Shown here: one piece after another, positions 53,900 through 63,010 of the stretch
Layout: every line of letters begins with the position of its first letter
How positions within the stretch are numbered: the first letter of the stretch is position 1
Assembly: GCF_007993795.1 (NCBI RefSeq)
Contig: NZ_CP042476.1
Location: 1,054,001-1,118,000, forward strand
From: Antarcticibacterium arcticum
GTDB lineage: Bacteria > Bacteroidota > Bacteroidia > Flavobacteriales > Flavobacteriaceae
Length of the DNA: 64,000 nt
Direction of reading: 5' to 3'
Made by a program: the position numbers and the translations under genes
Notes under the pieces: generated by a model
Databases searched by the model: none
Seen by the model: only the letters and a program-made list of their open reading frames with translations
What the model was told of the DNA's origin: nothing

Positions 53900-56568
53900 G
53901 TTTGTTTTCGGTTTTTTAAGAGGGCCACAGGAAATTCTGAAATAAAGTCCTGAACCGGGATTAAGCCCTCTTCTGTAATTGAGGATTTCCCCGAGAATAT
54001 GTAATCCCATTCCAGGGGAGCATTTTCAGGTAAACTAATAAAAACATCTGAAAGATAACCATTCCGGGGTTTCAAAGTTTCGGGGTCAAAAATTCCTGTT
54101 ACAAAAACCGGTACTACTATTAACCTCCATTCCTCTCCTAAAACCCGGGCATAGCTAATAAAATTTTTACTGCCTTTCCCTTTTAGAGTTAATGGAACAT
54201 ATTCCCCTTTTTGGTAAATATCCTTTTCTCTCCTACGGGTTATAAGGGATTTGGAAAGTACGTACATTTTTATTTTCCCGTTGATGTAATTCAATTTAAG
54301 ACTGTGGATCTTTTTAGACAGATTGGATTTGCTGAAGGTCCTGAAATCTGCCACATAATTTGTTCGTAAAGCGTAATCTACTGCACGGCGGTTATCCGGG
54401 TCAACGTAACTGAAATCCCAAAGTTCCGTTCCCTGGTAAATATCAGGTATTCCCGGTGCTGTTATTTTAATAAGGCATTGTCCAATGGATTTTATGGCGC
54501 CAAAACCTGCGACTTTGCTCCAAAATGGATCAAAGGATTTACGGAAATTTTCATTCTCAAGAAGGTCTTTTATAAATTCAAAAACCTTGTTTTCATATAC
54601 CTCATCTGGTGTTGCCCAGTTGGAATGTATTTTGGCTTCCCGCAATACTTTTTGGAGATAGGCACCGGTTCTTTCCAGAAATTCATCATCATTTTCCTTA
54701 AACGGCAGATTACCCAGGAGGCTTTGATATATAAAATATTCTTCGTTCTTATCGGGAATGTTTTGATCTTTTCTAAAGGTTTGTGCAATCGCTCTCCATT
54801 CGCCCACAATTTTAAACCATTCTCCCGGAATTTCACTTAAAACATCAAGGCGCATGCGGGCATCCTCTCCCCTTTTGGTGTCGTGGGTAGCAGTGGCATT
54901 TAGAGAAAGGGAATTTTCCTTGCTGCGTTGTAACATTTTCTGGTGAAACCCTTTTACCGATAATCCAAAATTGCCCGGGGAGTCTCCAACTTCATTATGA
55001 GCTATAAGACGATTGTAAATGTAAAAAGAAGTATCTTCTACCCCTTTCGCGGCCAAAGGCCCACTGAATTGCTGGCAGCGCTGAAGAAAATGCAACATTT
55101 TGGATTTATCTTTTTGAGCTTCCCCCATATACAATTCATTTAGATATTTGAGTTCTTTCTCCAATCCAGGAAATTCTGCCGTTGCTTTTAAGTATGCTGC
55201 AGCAATAATTTGAATTTGTTTAGGTTTTAAAGGGAACTTTCTGGGGTACACCCTATATACAGGAAAAGCTCCCAAAAAAGCAGCGAGGGCATCTTTCCAT
55301 AAATTTTCTTCAGGAAATACTTCCGGCAGGAGTTCATTTGATTTTAGCAATAACCACAAATTATGAAGCTCCCCACCCATTCTCTCCTTGAGTATGAATA
55401 ATTTTTTCTGATAAATAAGGGATTCATAATTCGGGATTTTTGGAGAAATTTTTTCATACTCAAATGTGAATTCTTCCTGTCCCTTTGTTTGAGTGAATAA
55501 ATGATTTGCCTGAGCAAGAAACTCATACCCACTCGTTCCATGCACCGGCCATTGCCGTGGTAATTTTTCCTCAAATTCAAGGATCTTTTCAACGATGATA
55601 TAAAAATTTTCACCCAGCGTTTCCCTAAGTCTTTGCAAATAGCTCTCGGGGTCAAAAAGACCATCAATATGGTCTATTCTTAGTCCGTGAATATAGCCTT
55701 CATCGCAAAGCTCTTTTATAAAGGTGTGATAATTATTAAATACCTCAGCTTCTTCCATACGAAGGCATATTAAGCCATTGATTGTAAAGAATCGCCTGTA
55801 ATTAATTTCGGTTTCGGTTTTTTGCCAGTGGATAAGAACAAAATATTGGAGGCGCAGAATCTCCTTTAGACTCTTTTTCGAATTATTGATCGAATTTATT
55901 TCGGCCCCAAGGCGTTTCTCTAATTCGTCATTTTTAAAAACATTTTCCAGAAAGGACTGCTTAATTTCATTCCATTGTTCACAATTTTCAGAAAATGAAA
56001 TAAATCTGTTAAGCCAATAACTTTCTCCCCCCTCCCTGAGAAGAGTTATATAGGTATCTATATTAACAGGATATTGAGCGTCAAAATACTCAATAAAAAT
56101 CCCTTTTTCGTTAAATACTAATTTTAGCTCTTCCTGGTCCAGTGCCTCCTCCAGGGAGCTTCCCAAAAAAGGAGTAAACACCTTATTAAGATCTTTAAAA
56201 CCCCAGTCTATGTCAAAATAATTATAAAACCTGGATTGGGGCCCTAATTCAAAAATATCTTTTATCCACGGATTATTAGGGTGAAATGCCATATGATTGG
56301 GTACAATGTCCTGTATCCAGGTCATTTCTTTTTTCTTCATGCGATCCCCAATAGCTTTAAATTCCTCTAATGTTCCAATTTCAGGATTAATAGTAAAGGG
56401 ATCAAGAATATCATACCCGTGCATACTACCTTTACTGGCCTTAAAAAAGGGTGCTGAATAAATTGTGGAAATGCCAAGATCATCCAGGTAATCCAATATT
56501 CTATCCAGATCCTTAAATGTAAATTGAGGAGACAGCTGTAGCCGGTATGTGGTATCTGGTTGAATCAT
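53890..56568 (-). CDS. treY: Malto-oligosyltrehalose synthase
   Basis: 892 residues, normal length. It opens TYRLQLSPQFTFKDLDRILD and has YSAPFFKASKGSMHGYDI, GLRIDHIDGL (nucleophile Asp), IIVEKILEFEE (acid/base Glu) and YQGTELWDFSYVDPDNRR, the usual TreY segments. It turns the reducing end of a maltodextrin into a trehalose unit, which TreZ then releases. It abuts the GH57 gene with no spacer and overlaps malQ by 10 nt. Confidence 0.95.
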   Translation of the reverse strand: MIQPDTTYRLQLSPQFTFKDLDRILDYLDDLGISTIYSAPFFKASKGSMHGYDILDPFTINPEIGTLEEFKAIGDRMKKKEMTWIQDIVPNHMAFHPNNPWIKDIFELGPQSRFYNYFDIDWGFKDLNKVFTPFLGSSLEEALDQEELKLVFNEKGIFIEYFDAQYPVNIDTYITLLREGGESYWLNRFISFSENCEQWNEIKQSFLENVFKNDELEKRLGAEINSINNSKKSLKEILRLQYFVLIHWQKTETEINYRRFFTINGLICLRMEEAEVFNNYHTFIKELCDEGYIHGLRIDHIDGLFDPESYLQRLRETLGENFYIIVEKILEFEEKLPRQWPVHGTSGYEFLAQANHLFTQTKGQEEFTFEYEKISPKIPNYESLIYQKKLFILKERMGGELHNLWLLLKSNELLPEVFPEENLWKDALAAFLGAFPVYRVYPRKFPLKPKQIQIIAAAYLKATAEFPGLEKELKYLNELYMGEAQKDKSKMLHFLQRCQQFSGPLAAKGVEDTSFYIYNRLIAHNEVGDSPGNFGLSVKGFHQKMLQRSKENSLSLNATATHDTKRGEDARMRLDVLSEIPGEWFKIVGEWRAIAQTFRKDQNIPDKNEEYFIYQSLLGNLPFKENDDEFLERTGAYLQKVLREAKIHSNWATPDEVYENKVFEFIKDLLENENFRKSFDPFWSKVAGFGAIKSIGQCLIKITAPGIPDIYQGTELWDFSYVDPDNRRAVDYALRTNYVADFRTFSKSNLSKKIHSLKLNYINGKIKMYVLSKSLITRRREKDIYQKGEYVPLTLKGKGSKNFISYARVLGEEWRLIVVPVFVTGIFDPETLKPRNGYLSDVFISLPENAPLEWDYIFSGKSSITEEGLIPVQDFISEFPVALLKNRKQTWT

Positions 56569-59001
56569 TTATCTTACCATATTTAATTTGTCTGACAGAT
56601 AATTGAATGAATCTATCCAGTTGTTAGCCTCCTTATCTCCATTCTTACTTTTTTCCAGATACCTGGCATAAACAGCATCTTTGATCTCAAATGCAATATT
56701 TTGAGCCTCCCATTCATTGGGTTTCAAGGGACTTTGTTTAATTAATTCTATTAATTTATTAATCTCCACCACTCTTTTTATATCTGAAGGATCTTCCCTG
56801 AATTTTCGCATTAATTGGTTCAATTTATTATCTGTCATAAAACTTAGGGTAACAACATCCAGAGAGACATTGATTTCGGTAGCGGAATTTACCAACGAAG
56901 TGAACCTGTCTATATCAAAATCTTCTCTTTCCAGTTCTTTGATGAGTTTATTATTAACTGCCATATCCACAGGCATTTTTAGACGGTTTGGCACGGCCAT
57001 ATTGATCTCCTGAAAAGTTTGCAGGAGGGGGTAACTGTTTTCATAGATCTGTAGCATAGTGTTTTCAACATTTTTAAGGGTATTATCCATAACAAGTTCC
57101 ATGATCTTGCGCTGTTCATCTCTAAACAAATGCCAGAAAGAATAATTATGATGCCCAAAACTTGCATCAAGGGTATTGAAGATCTCATAAATGTTCCCTT
57201 TTTTAAAGAATTTGGAAAGTCTCTCATGCATTTCATCGAAAGCTTCCGGCCCCATATATTCCCGTACTCCCCCAAATAGATGGTGGTCTCCCATATGTAG
57301 AACGGCATAGGAAATATCTACAGTTTCCCATGTTATATCAGATCTGAATTCTGTGCGTCCTATTACAACTTTTTGTTTTCCTGCTTCATAAAAATGCTTG
57401 GTCTTAACACTGGCTGAAAAGTTATAAAGGCTCACTTCTTCCGGGAATTCCTCGAACAGGGAAGACACCGCATAGTGTGCCCCTATACGTATCATATCAA
57501 GGGCCATTGGTTTTACAAATTTATTATAAGCGGTAAGCGCTGTTCCATATTCCGGAATATTGCTGGGAATATTTTCCAGTTTTTTAGTGAATTCATCTTC
57601 ATAGCTCACCCCACTTATTTCCTCTGCCAGTTGAATAGCTCTTTTGGCATAAAAGATATCCTGCATAGATTCAATACCCGTAACCTCATCAAAAAACCAC
57701 CCGCAACTGGTATACATTAACATAGCATGATACTGCATTTCCAGTAATTTTAAAAGCTTCACCTTATCATCGTGGGTTAGATCACTTTTAAAATTTTCCC
57801 TGAGAAAATTTTCAACATTTTGTTCACTGCGATCCAGGATCACTTTAATATACTTATCACGGGCCGCCCAGGGATGTTGGGTATAAGCCTGAATTTCTTT
57901 TTCATACAGCACAATAAGATCATCCCTGATCCAGTCAAATAAATCCCGTAAGGGTTTTCTCCAACTTTGATCCCAACCATCATTTCCTCCTGTATTGCAA
58001 CCACAATTGCTTCGCCATCGTTCCACGCCATGATAACAACTCCAGGAGGTATTCTCAAGGATCTCTGCTTCATATTCAGGAGGGAATTTTTCAAGGAACT
58101 CCCCATAAACTGTGAGATTGGCATCTTCCCGCTGCTCGATGTAATTAAGGCAATATGAAAGTGCCATTTCGCCCAGATTATGGTGGTGCCCATAACTCTC
58201 TCCATCTGTAGCGATATGTACGAGTTGTACCTGGTCCTCTTCTTTAAATTGCCCCTGGAGTTTATCGGCAAAGCGTACCCCGTCATTCAAAAGGCCTTCA
58301 AAAGCGACTGCCTGTGATGCAGGGCCATCATAAAAGAATAAATTTATTTTATTTCCTGAAGGAAGATTGCATACATAAGCCCGGGTAGTGTCAACCTGGG
58401 CATCTGTTGCATCCTCCCATTCTTCAGCCCCAATTTTTCTCACCTGCTTAGCCTGATAAGGAGAAAGTATAGTGAACTTAATCCCGTGCTTTGCCATCAT
58501 TTCCAGGGTAGAAGTGTTTACCGCAGTCTCCCCAACCCACATACCTTCAGGTTCGCGCTGAAAACGGGACCTGAAATCTTCAATTCCCCAAATTACCTGA
58601 GTTTCCTGGTCTTTTTCATTTGACAAAGGCATTATTAAATGATTAAAAGCCTGGGCAATTGCAGACCCATGGCCAGAGAATCGCTCGCGACTCTCTTTAT
58701 CGGCTTCAAGTATAGCGTTATAGGTTTCAGGGGTTTCCATTTCCATCCAGGCAAGGAGGGTTGGTCCCACGTTAAAGCTCATCCAGCCATAATTATTCAT
58801 TATAGCTTCAATTTTTTGCTCGTGATTCCAAATACGGGACGAGGTATTTCTTATATAACATTCGGCATTGATACGGTGATTCCAGTCGTGATAAGGATAA
58901 GCAGAATCCTGGATCTCCACTTTGTTAAGCCAGGGATTCTCACGTGGAGGTTGGTAAAAATGGCCATGTATACAAACATATTTTTTGTTATCCTCTTTCA
59001 T
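56569..59001 (-). CDS. GH57 domain protein with DUF3536
   Basis: 810 residues. The N-terminal part (about 1-330) is a GH57-type glycoside hydrolase barrel opening CIHGHFYQPPRENPWL, NHRINAECY, then FSGHGSAIAQAFNH and GMWVGETAVN. The C-terminal part (about 400-790) is mostly helical and matches what I recall as DUF3536. GH57 enzymes include 4-alpha-glucanotransferases, branching enzymes and amylopullulanases, so action on alpha-glucan is likely; the specific reaction is unknown. It sits between treZ (16 nt) and treY (0 nt), so it is coupled to trehalose synthesis. Confidence 0.88.
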   Translation of the reverse strand: MKEDNKKYVCIHGHFYQPPRENPWLNKVEIQDSAYPYHDWNHRINAECYIRNTSSRIWNHEQKIEAIMNNYGWMSFNVGPTLLAWMEMETPETYNAILEADKESRERFSGHGSAIAQAFNHLIMPLSNEKDQETQVIWGIEDFRSRFQREPEGMWVGETAVNTSTLEMMAKHGIKFTILSPYQAKQVRKIGAEEWEDATDAQVDTTRAYVCNLPSGNKINLFFYDGPASQAVAFEGLLNDGVRFADKLQGQFKEEDQVQLVHIATDGESYGHHHNLGEMALSYCLNYIEQREDANLTVYGEFLEKFPPEYEAEILENTSWSCYHGVERWRSNCGCNTGGNDGWDQSWRKPLRDLFDWIRDDLIVLYEKEIQAYTQHPWAARDKYIKVILDRSEQNVENFLRENFKSDLTHDDKVKLLKLLEMQYHAMLMYTSCGWFFDEVTGIESMQDIFYAKRAIQLAEEISGVSYEDEFTKKLENIPSNIPEYGTALTAYNKFVKPMALDMIRIGAHYAVSSLFEEFPEEVSLYNFSASVKTKHFYEAGKQKVVIGRTEFRSDITWETVDISYAVLHMGDHHLFGGVREYMGPEAFDEMHERLSKFFKKGNIYEIFNTLDASFGHHNYSFWHLFRDEQRKIMELVMDNTLKNVENTMLQIYENSYPLLQTFQEINMAVPNRLKMPVDMAVNNKLIKELEREDFDIDRFTSLVNSATEINVSLDVVTLSFMTDNKLNQLMRKFREDPSDIKRVVEINKLIELIKQSPLKPNEWEAQNIAFEIKDAVYARYLEKSKNGDKEANNWIDSFNYLSDKLNMVR

Positions 59002-59017
59002 CTTCTATCATTATGAG

Positions 59018-60844
59018 TTAATACAAATTTCGGGATAATACCAGCATAGAGTGGGCGGGAATTTTTAATACCTCTCCGGAATTAAATGTAGGGGGGAAAT
59101 TTGCTGAACCACCCCATTCTTTTCCCGCAGAAAAAATGACAGTTTTCCAATCATAATTTCCACCGCTTATCTCAGTTTCAAGCATCTCTCCCTTAAAGTT
59201 AAACACCGCAAAGAGATTTTGACCTTCTTTACCAATAATTTTTATATACTTTCCTTCTTCAGAAAATTCTATTTGTTTTTCCTTATTGCTGAAAGCTTTA
59301 AAAGCTCCTGTTTTTTTAAGATTGATGAGTTTTTTATAAAAATTGAATAGTGCTGTTTTATTTTGATCTTCCTTAAAATCCCAGTTTATTTTGGAAGCAT
59401 TAAAAGTTTCTTCTTCCTGAGGATCCCAAAATTCTCCATCTCCCTTATCATAAAAATACTCAAATTCACGTTTTCTACCTTCCCTAACTGCTTTTACAAG
59501 ATCCGGATCCCCGTGACTTACAAAATATTGAAAGGGGCGGTCTTCAGCAAATTCCTCACCCATAAATAACATGGGTATATATGGGGAAACAAGCATTACT
59601 CCTGCTGCCAGTTTAAGTTGCTCCAGAGAAATCATTTGTGCTAATCTGTCTCCCAACAAACGGTTCCCAACCTGATCATGATTCTGGATACTAATTACAA
59701 ATTTAGAAGGTGGCAACTCCACTGGATTATTACCAACAGTCCTTTTTCTAAATTTTGAATAAACACCATCATATACAAAAGCCTGTTTAAAAGCTTTTGC
59801 CAGGTGGGCCATGGCGCCGTAATCCTTATAATACCCCTCCAGTTCTCCTGTTAAAATGCTATGTATTGAATGATGAAAATCGTCTACCCATTGTCCCTCC
59901 AGTCCAAAACCACCCTTTTCATAAGGGTTAATGATCTTCGTGTCATTAAGATCACTTTCAGCAATTAATATAAACCTGCGTCCTGTTTGCTTTTCAAGTT
60001 CATCTACATTCTGGCTCAATTCCTTTAAAAAATGCCTTGCACCCCTGTCAATTATCTCGTGAATTGCATCCAGACGTAATCCGTCAAAATGAAATTCTTC
60101 CTGCCACATCAAAGCACTTTCCAGAAAAAAGTTTCTCACTTCATCGGAATATTTATCATCAAAATTTATAGCACTTCCCCAGGGAGTTTTATATTTTTCG
60201 GTAAAGTATGGTCCAAACTGAGAAAGATAATTTCCTTCCGGACCTAAATGATTATACACGGCATCCAGCAGAACAGCAATTCCATGTTGATGACAGGTGT
60301 CTATCATTTTCTTTAAACCTTCTGCTCCACCGTAACTTTCCTGGACGGCATAGGGATAGGCACCGTCATATCCCCAGTTTCGGGAACCGGGAAATTGAGT
60401 TACCGGTAATATTTCTATAGTGTTAATTCCCAGTTCAAGAAGGTGATCAAGTTTGGAGATAACCCCTTCAAATGTTCCTTCGGGTGTAAAAGTCCCCACG
60501 TGCAGTTCATAAATTATCATTTCTTCCAGAGGGATTCCTTTCCAGGCAGTATCACTCCATTTATATGAATTGGGATCTGTTACCTTAGACCAATCATGCA
60601 CCCCGAAGGCTTGGGAACGGGAAGCGGGATCTGGAAAAACCATTTCGTCATCAAGTGATAGTTTATATAAAGTCCCGGGGGGAATATCACTTAATTCCTG
60701 CTCCCAATACCCATGGGCAACTTTCAGTAACTGCTCCGTTCTTCCATCGCTTAACACAACCTTCACCTGTTTCGTAAAGGGCGCCCAAATGACAAATTTA
60801 GTCCCGTTATTTCCAATGTATTGCGCCCCTACCTTTTTTCTCAT
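59018..60844 (-). CDS. treZ: Malto-oligosyltrehalose trehalohydrolase
   Basis: 608 residues. An N-terminal CBM48-like domain (about 1-95, KFVIWAPFTKQVKVVL) precedes the GH13 barrel with HVGTFTPEGTFEGV, DAVYNHLGPEGNY, GLRLDAIHEI (nucleophile Asp), ILIAESDLND (acid/base Glu) and SIQNHDQVGNR. It hydrolyses the bond next to the trehalose unit made by TreY and releases trehalose. It is the first gene of the minus-strand operon; a consensus promoter (60867-60898) lies just upstream. Confidence 0.95.
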   Translation of the reverse strand: MRKKVGAQYIGNNGTKFVIWAPFTKQVKVVLSDGRTEQLLKVAHGYWEQELSDIPPGTLYKLSLDDEMVFPDPASRSQAFGVHDWSKVTDPNSYKWSDTAWKGIPLEEMIIYELHVGTFTPEGTFEGVISKLDHLLELGINTIEILPVTQFPGSRNWGYDGAYPYAVQESYGGAEGLKKMIDTCHQHGIAVLLDAVYNHLGPEGNYLSQFGPYFTEKYKTPWGSAINFDDKYSDEVRNFFLESALMWQEEFHFDGLRLDAIHEIIDRGARHFLKELSQNVDELEKQTGRRFILIAESDLNDTKIINPYEKGGFGLEGQWVDDFHHSIHSILTGELEGYYKDYGAMAHLAKAFKQAFVYDGVYSKFRKRTVGNNPVELPPSKFVISIQNHDQVGNRLLGDRLAQMISLEQLKLAAGVMLVSPYIPMLFMGEEFAEDRPFQYFVSHGDPDLVKAVREGRKREFEYFYDKGDGEFWDPQEEETFNASKINWDFKEDQNKTALFNFYKKLINLKKTGAFKAFSNKEKQIEFSEEGKYIKIIGKEGQNLFAVFNFKGEMLETEISGGNYDWKTVIFSAGKEWGGSANFPPTFNSGEVLKIPAHSMLVLSRNLY

Positions 60845-60866
60845 GAATAGTGTTTTTCTCCTCTCT

Positions 60867-60898
60867 CAAATCTAAGGAGGATAAAGGGGAAGTTTCAA
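60867..60898 (-). promoter_or_regulatory. Promoter of the treZ-GH57-treY-malQ operon
   Basis: On the minus strand TTG (60898-60896) and TAGATTTG (60874-60867) with a 21-nt spacer, both exact to the Bacteroidota consensus. The operon starts 23 nt further on at 60844. No equally good promoter was found for the divergent glgE. Confidence 0.55.
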
Positions 60899-61021
60899 GG
60901 TTTAGTATTTTTTTAACGGGGAAGTACCGGGCACTTGTCTAAATTTAAGATGTTTAAAATATCTCACTTCCCAAATTTCTAAGGAATTGCGGAAGCTGAT
61001 AATGCACCAAAAAAATCATTT

Positions 61022-62992
61022 ATGAATATAGAAGGCCATCAAAGAGTAAGTATTAATAATGTAAAACCTGAAATAGATTGCGGAAATACCCCGATAAAAA
61101 GAGTCACCGGTGAACCAATAGAAATCCTTGCCGATATTTTTGCAGATGGCCATGATAAGGTTGACGCAGTATTATTATATAGAAAAAAAACCGCGAAAGG
61201 CATTTCGCCTGAAAAATGGCAAGAAAAACCTATGCGTTTTGAAGGCAATGACCGGTGGAGTGCTACAATTTTTTCTGAAAATACCGGCATTTTAGAATAT
61301 ACCATCGAAGCCTGGGTAGATCATTTTTCAACCTGGCAGTATGGACTAAAGAAAAAATATGAGGCGAATCAGGCGCTTGAAACTGAACTTAAAATTGGGG
61401 CACAAATAATAAAGGATGCAATCCCGCGAGGCTCTAAAGAGCAAAAAAAGGAGTTGCAATCTTTTGTTGAACTCTTCGAAAAGGATGAGGATGAGGAGAG
61501 TGTTGTTGAGTTGGCCTTAAGCGATAAGGTCTCAAACCTTATGTACCGCACCCGGGACAGAAAACGGGTTACACGATATAATAAAACCTTACCGGTGCTG
61601 GTACAACGCAAAAAGGCTTTGTTTAGTTCCTGGTATGAATTCTTCCCCAGATCTACTTCCCCACATCCCGGAGAACATGGCACCTTTAAAACCAGCGAGA
61701 AAATTCTACCCGAAATTGCGAAAATGGGTTTTGATGTTATTTATCTGCCTCCTATTCATCCCATTGGTTTAAGTTTTAGAAAGGGAATAAATAATGCCCC
61801 CGAAGCAAGACCTAATGATCCCGGATCACCCTGGGCAATAGGTTCCAGCGAAGGCGGCCATAAATCTATTCATCCCCAACTTGGCGATATGGCCGATTTT
61901 AGGAGTTTTGTGAAAACTGCACAAGATCTTGGAATGGAAGTTGCTCTGGACTTTGCAATTCAATGCTCTCAGGATCATCCGTATGTGAAAGAACATCCTC
62001 AATGGTTTAAATGGAGACCGGATGGTACTGTACAATATGCCGAAAATCCACCAAAAAAATATCAGGATGTTTTACCTGTTAATTTTGAGACTGAAGATTG
62101 GGAAAACTTATGGCAGGAATTAAAAAGTATTGTCGAATTCTGGATAGATAAAGGAGTAAAGATCTTTAGGGTAGATAACCCGCATACCAAATCATTTATT
62201 TTCTGGGATTGGCTTATAAAGGATATTAACAGTCATTACGATGGGATCATTTTTCTTGCCGAAGCCTTTACCCGCCCAAGGGTAATGGAAAAACTGGCAA
62301 AAGTGGGTTTCACACAGTCCTACACTTATTTCACCTGGAGAAATTCTAAAAAAGAGTTTGAAGAATATCTTACAGAACTCACCCAAACAGAAATGCGGGA
62401 ATACTTCCGGCCAAATTTCTGGCCCAATACGCCTGATATACTTCCAATTTCCCTGGAAGATAAGGAGGAACCTTCATTTTTAATAAGGCTGCTTCTGGCA
62501 GGAACACTTTCCTCAAATTATGGAATGTACGGGCCTTTATTCGAATTTGGATTAAATGAAGCCTATCCGGGAAAGGAAGAATATACGAGGTCTGAAAAAT
62601 ATGAGATTAAAAATTGGGATTGGTTTAAACCTTCGGGGATCAAGGAGGTTATAAGCCTTTTAAATAAAATTAGAAGAGAAAATGAAGCGCTTCAAACAAC
62701 CTGGAACATCGAATTCTGTGAAACAGATAATGAACAGGTGATATGTTATACCAAAACCCTAAAGAAAAATAAACTCCTTATAGTTATAAGTTTTGATCCT
62801 GAACACAGCCAGTCGGGTTGGGTAAAAGTACCATTGAAGAATTTGGGTATTGAGGAAAACGAGCAATTTGAGGTTCTGGATTTATTGACAGATTCAAGAT
62901 ATGTATGGGAAAATGAATGGAATTATGTAGCATTGAATCCTACTCAAATTCCCGCCCATATTTTTAAAATAAATAAAATAACAGCAGGTTAA
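61022..62992 (+). CDS. glgE: Alpha-1,4-glucan:maltose-1-phosphate maltosyltransferase
   Basis: 656 residues. An N-terminal GlgE-specific beta domain (DUF3416-like, about 15-200) precedes a GH13 barrel with SSWYEFFPRS, FDVIYLPPIHPIGLSFRKG, KIFRVDNPHTKS (nucleophile Asp) and IFLAEAFTRP (acid/base Glu); the PIHPIG and FRKGxNN segments are GlgE hallmarks. It extends alpha-1,4-glucan using maltose 1-phosphate. treS follows after 18 nt. The maltokinase (Pep2) that makes the donor is not seen and may be fused to the part of treS beyond the window. Confidence 0.93.
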   Translation: MNIEGHQRVSINNVKPEIDCGNTPIKRVTGEPIEILADIFADGHDKVDAVLLYRKKTAKGISPEKWQEKPMRFEGNDRWSATIFSENTGILEYTIEAWVDHFSTWQYGLKKKYEANQALETELKIGAQIIKDAIPRGSKEQKKELQSFVELFEKDEDEESVVELALSDKVSNLMYRTRDRKRVTRYNKTLPVLVQRKKALFSSWYEFFPRSTSPHPGEHGTFKTSEKILPEIAKMGFDVIYLPPIHPIGLSFRKGINNAPEARPNDPGSPWAIGSSEGGHKSIHPQLGDMADFRSFVKTAQDLGMEVALDFAIQCSQDHPYVKEHPQWFKWRPDGTVQYAENPPKKYQDVLPVNFETEDWENLWQELKSIVEFWIDKGVKIFRVDNPHTKSFIFWDWLIKDINSHYDGIIFLAEAFTRPRVMEKLAKVGFTQSYTYFTWRNSKKEFEEYLTELTQTEMREYFRPNFWPNTPDILPISLEDKEEPSFLIRLLLAGTLSSNYGMYGPLFEFGLNEAYPGKEEYTRSEKYEIKNWDWFKPSGIKEVISLLNKIRRENEALQTTWNIEFCETDNEQVICYTKTLKKNKLLIVISFDPEHSQSGWVKVPLKNLGIEENEQFEVLDLLTDSRYVWENEWNYVALNPTQIPAHIFKINKITAG

Positions 62993-63010
62993 TCAAAAAA
63001 TAATTTCGCA

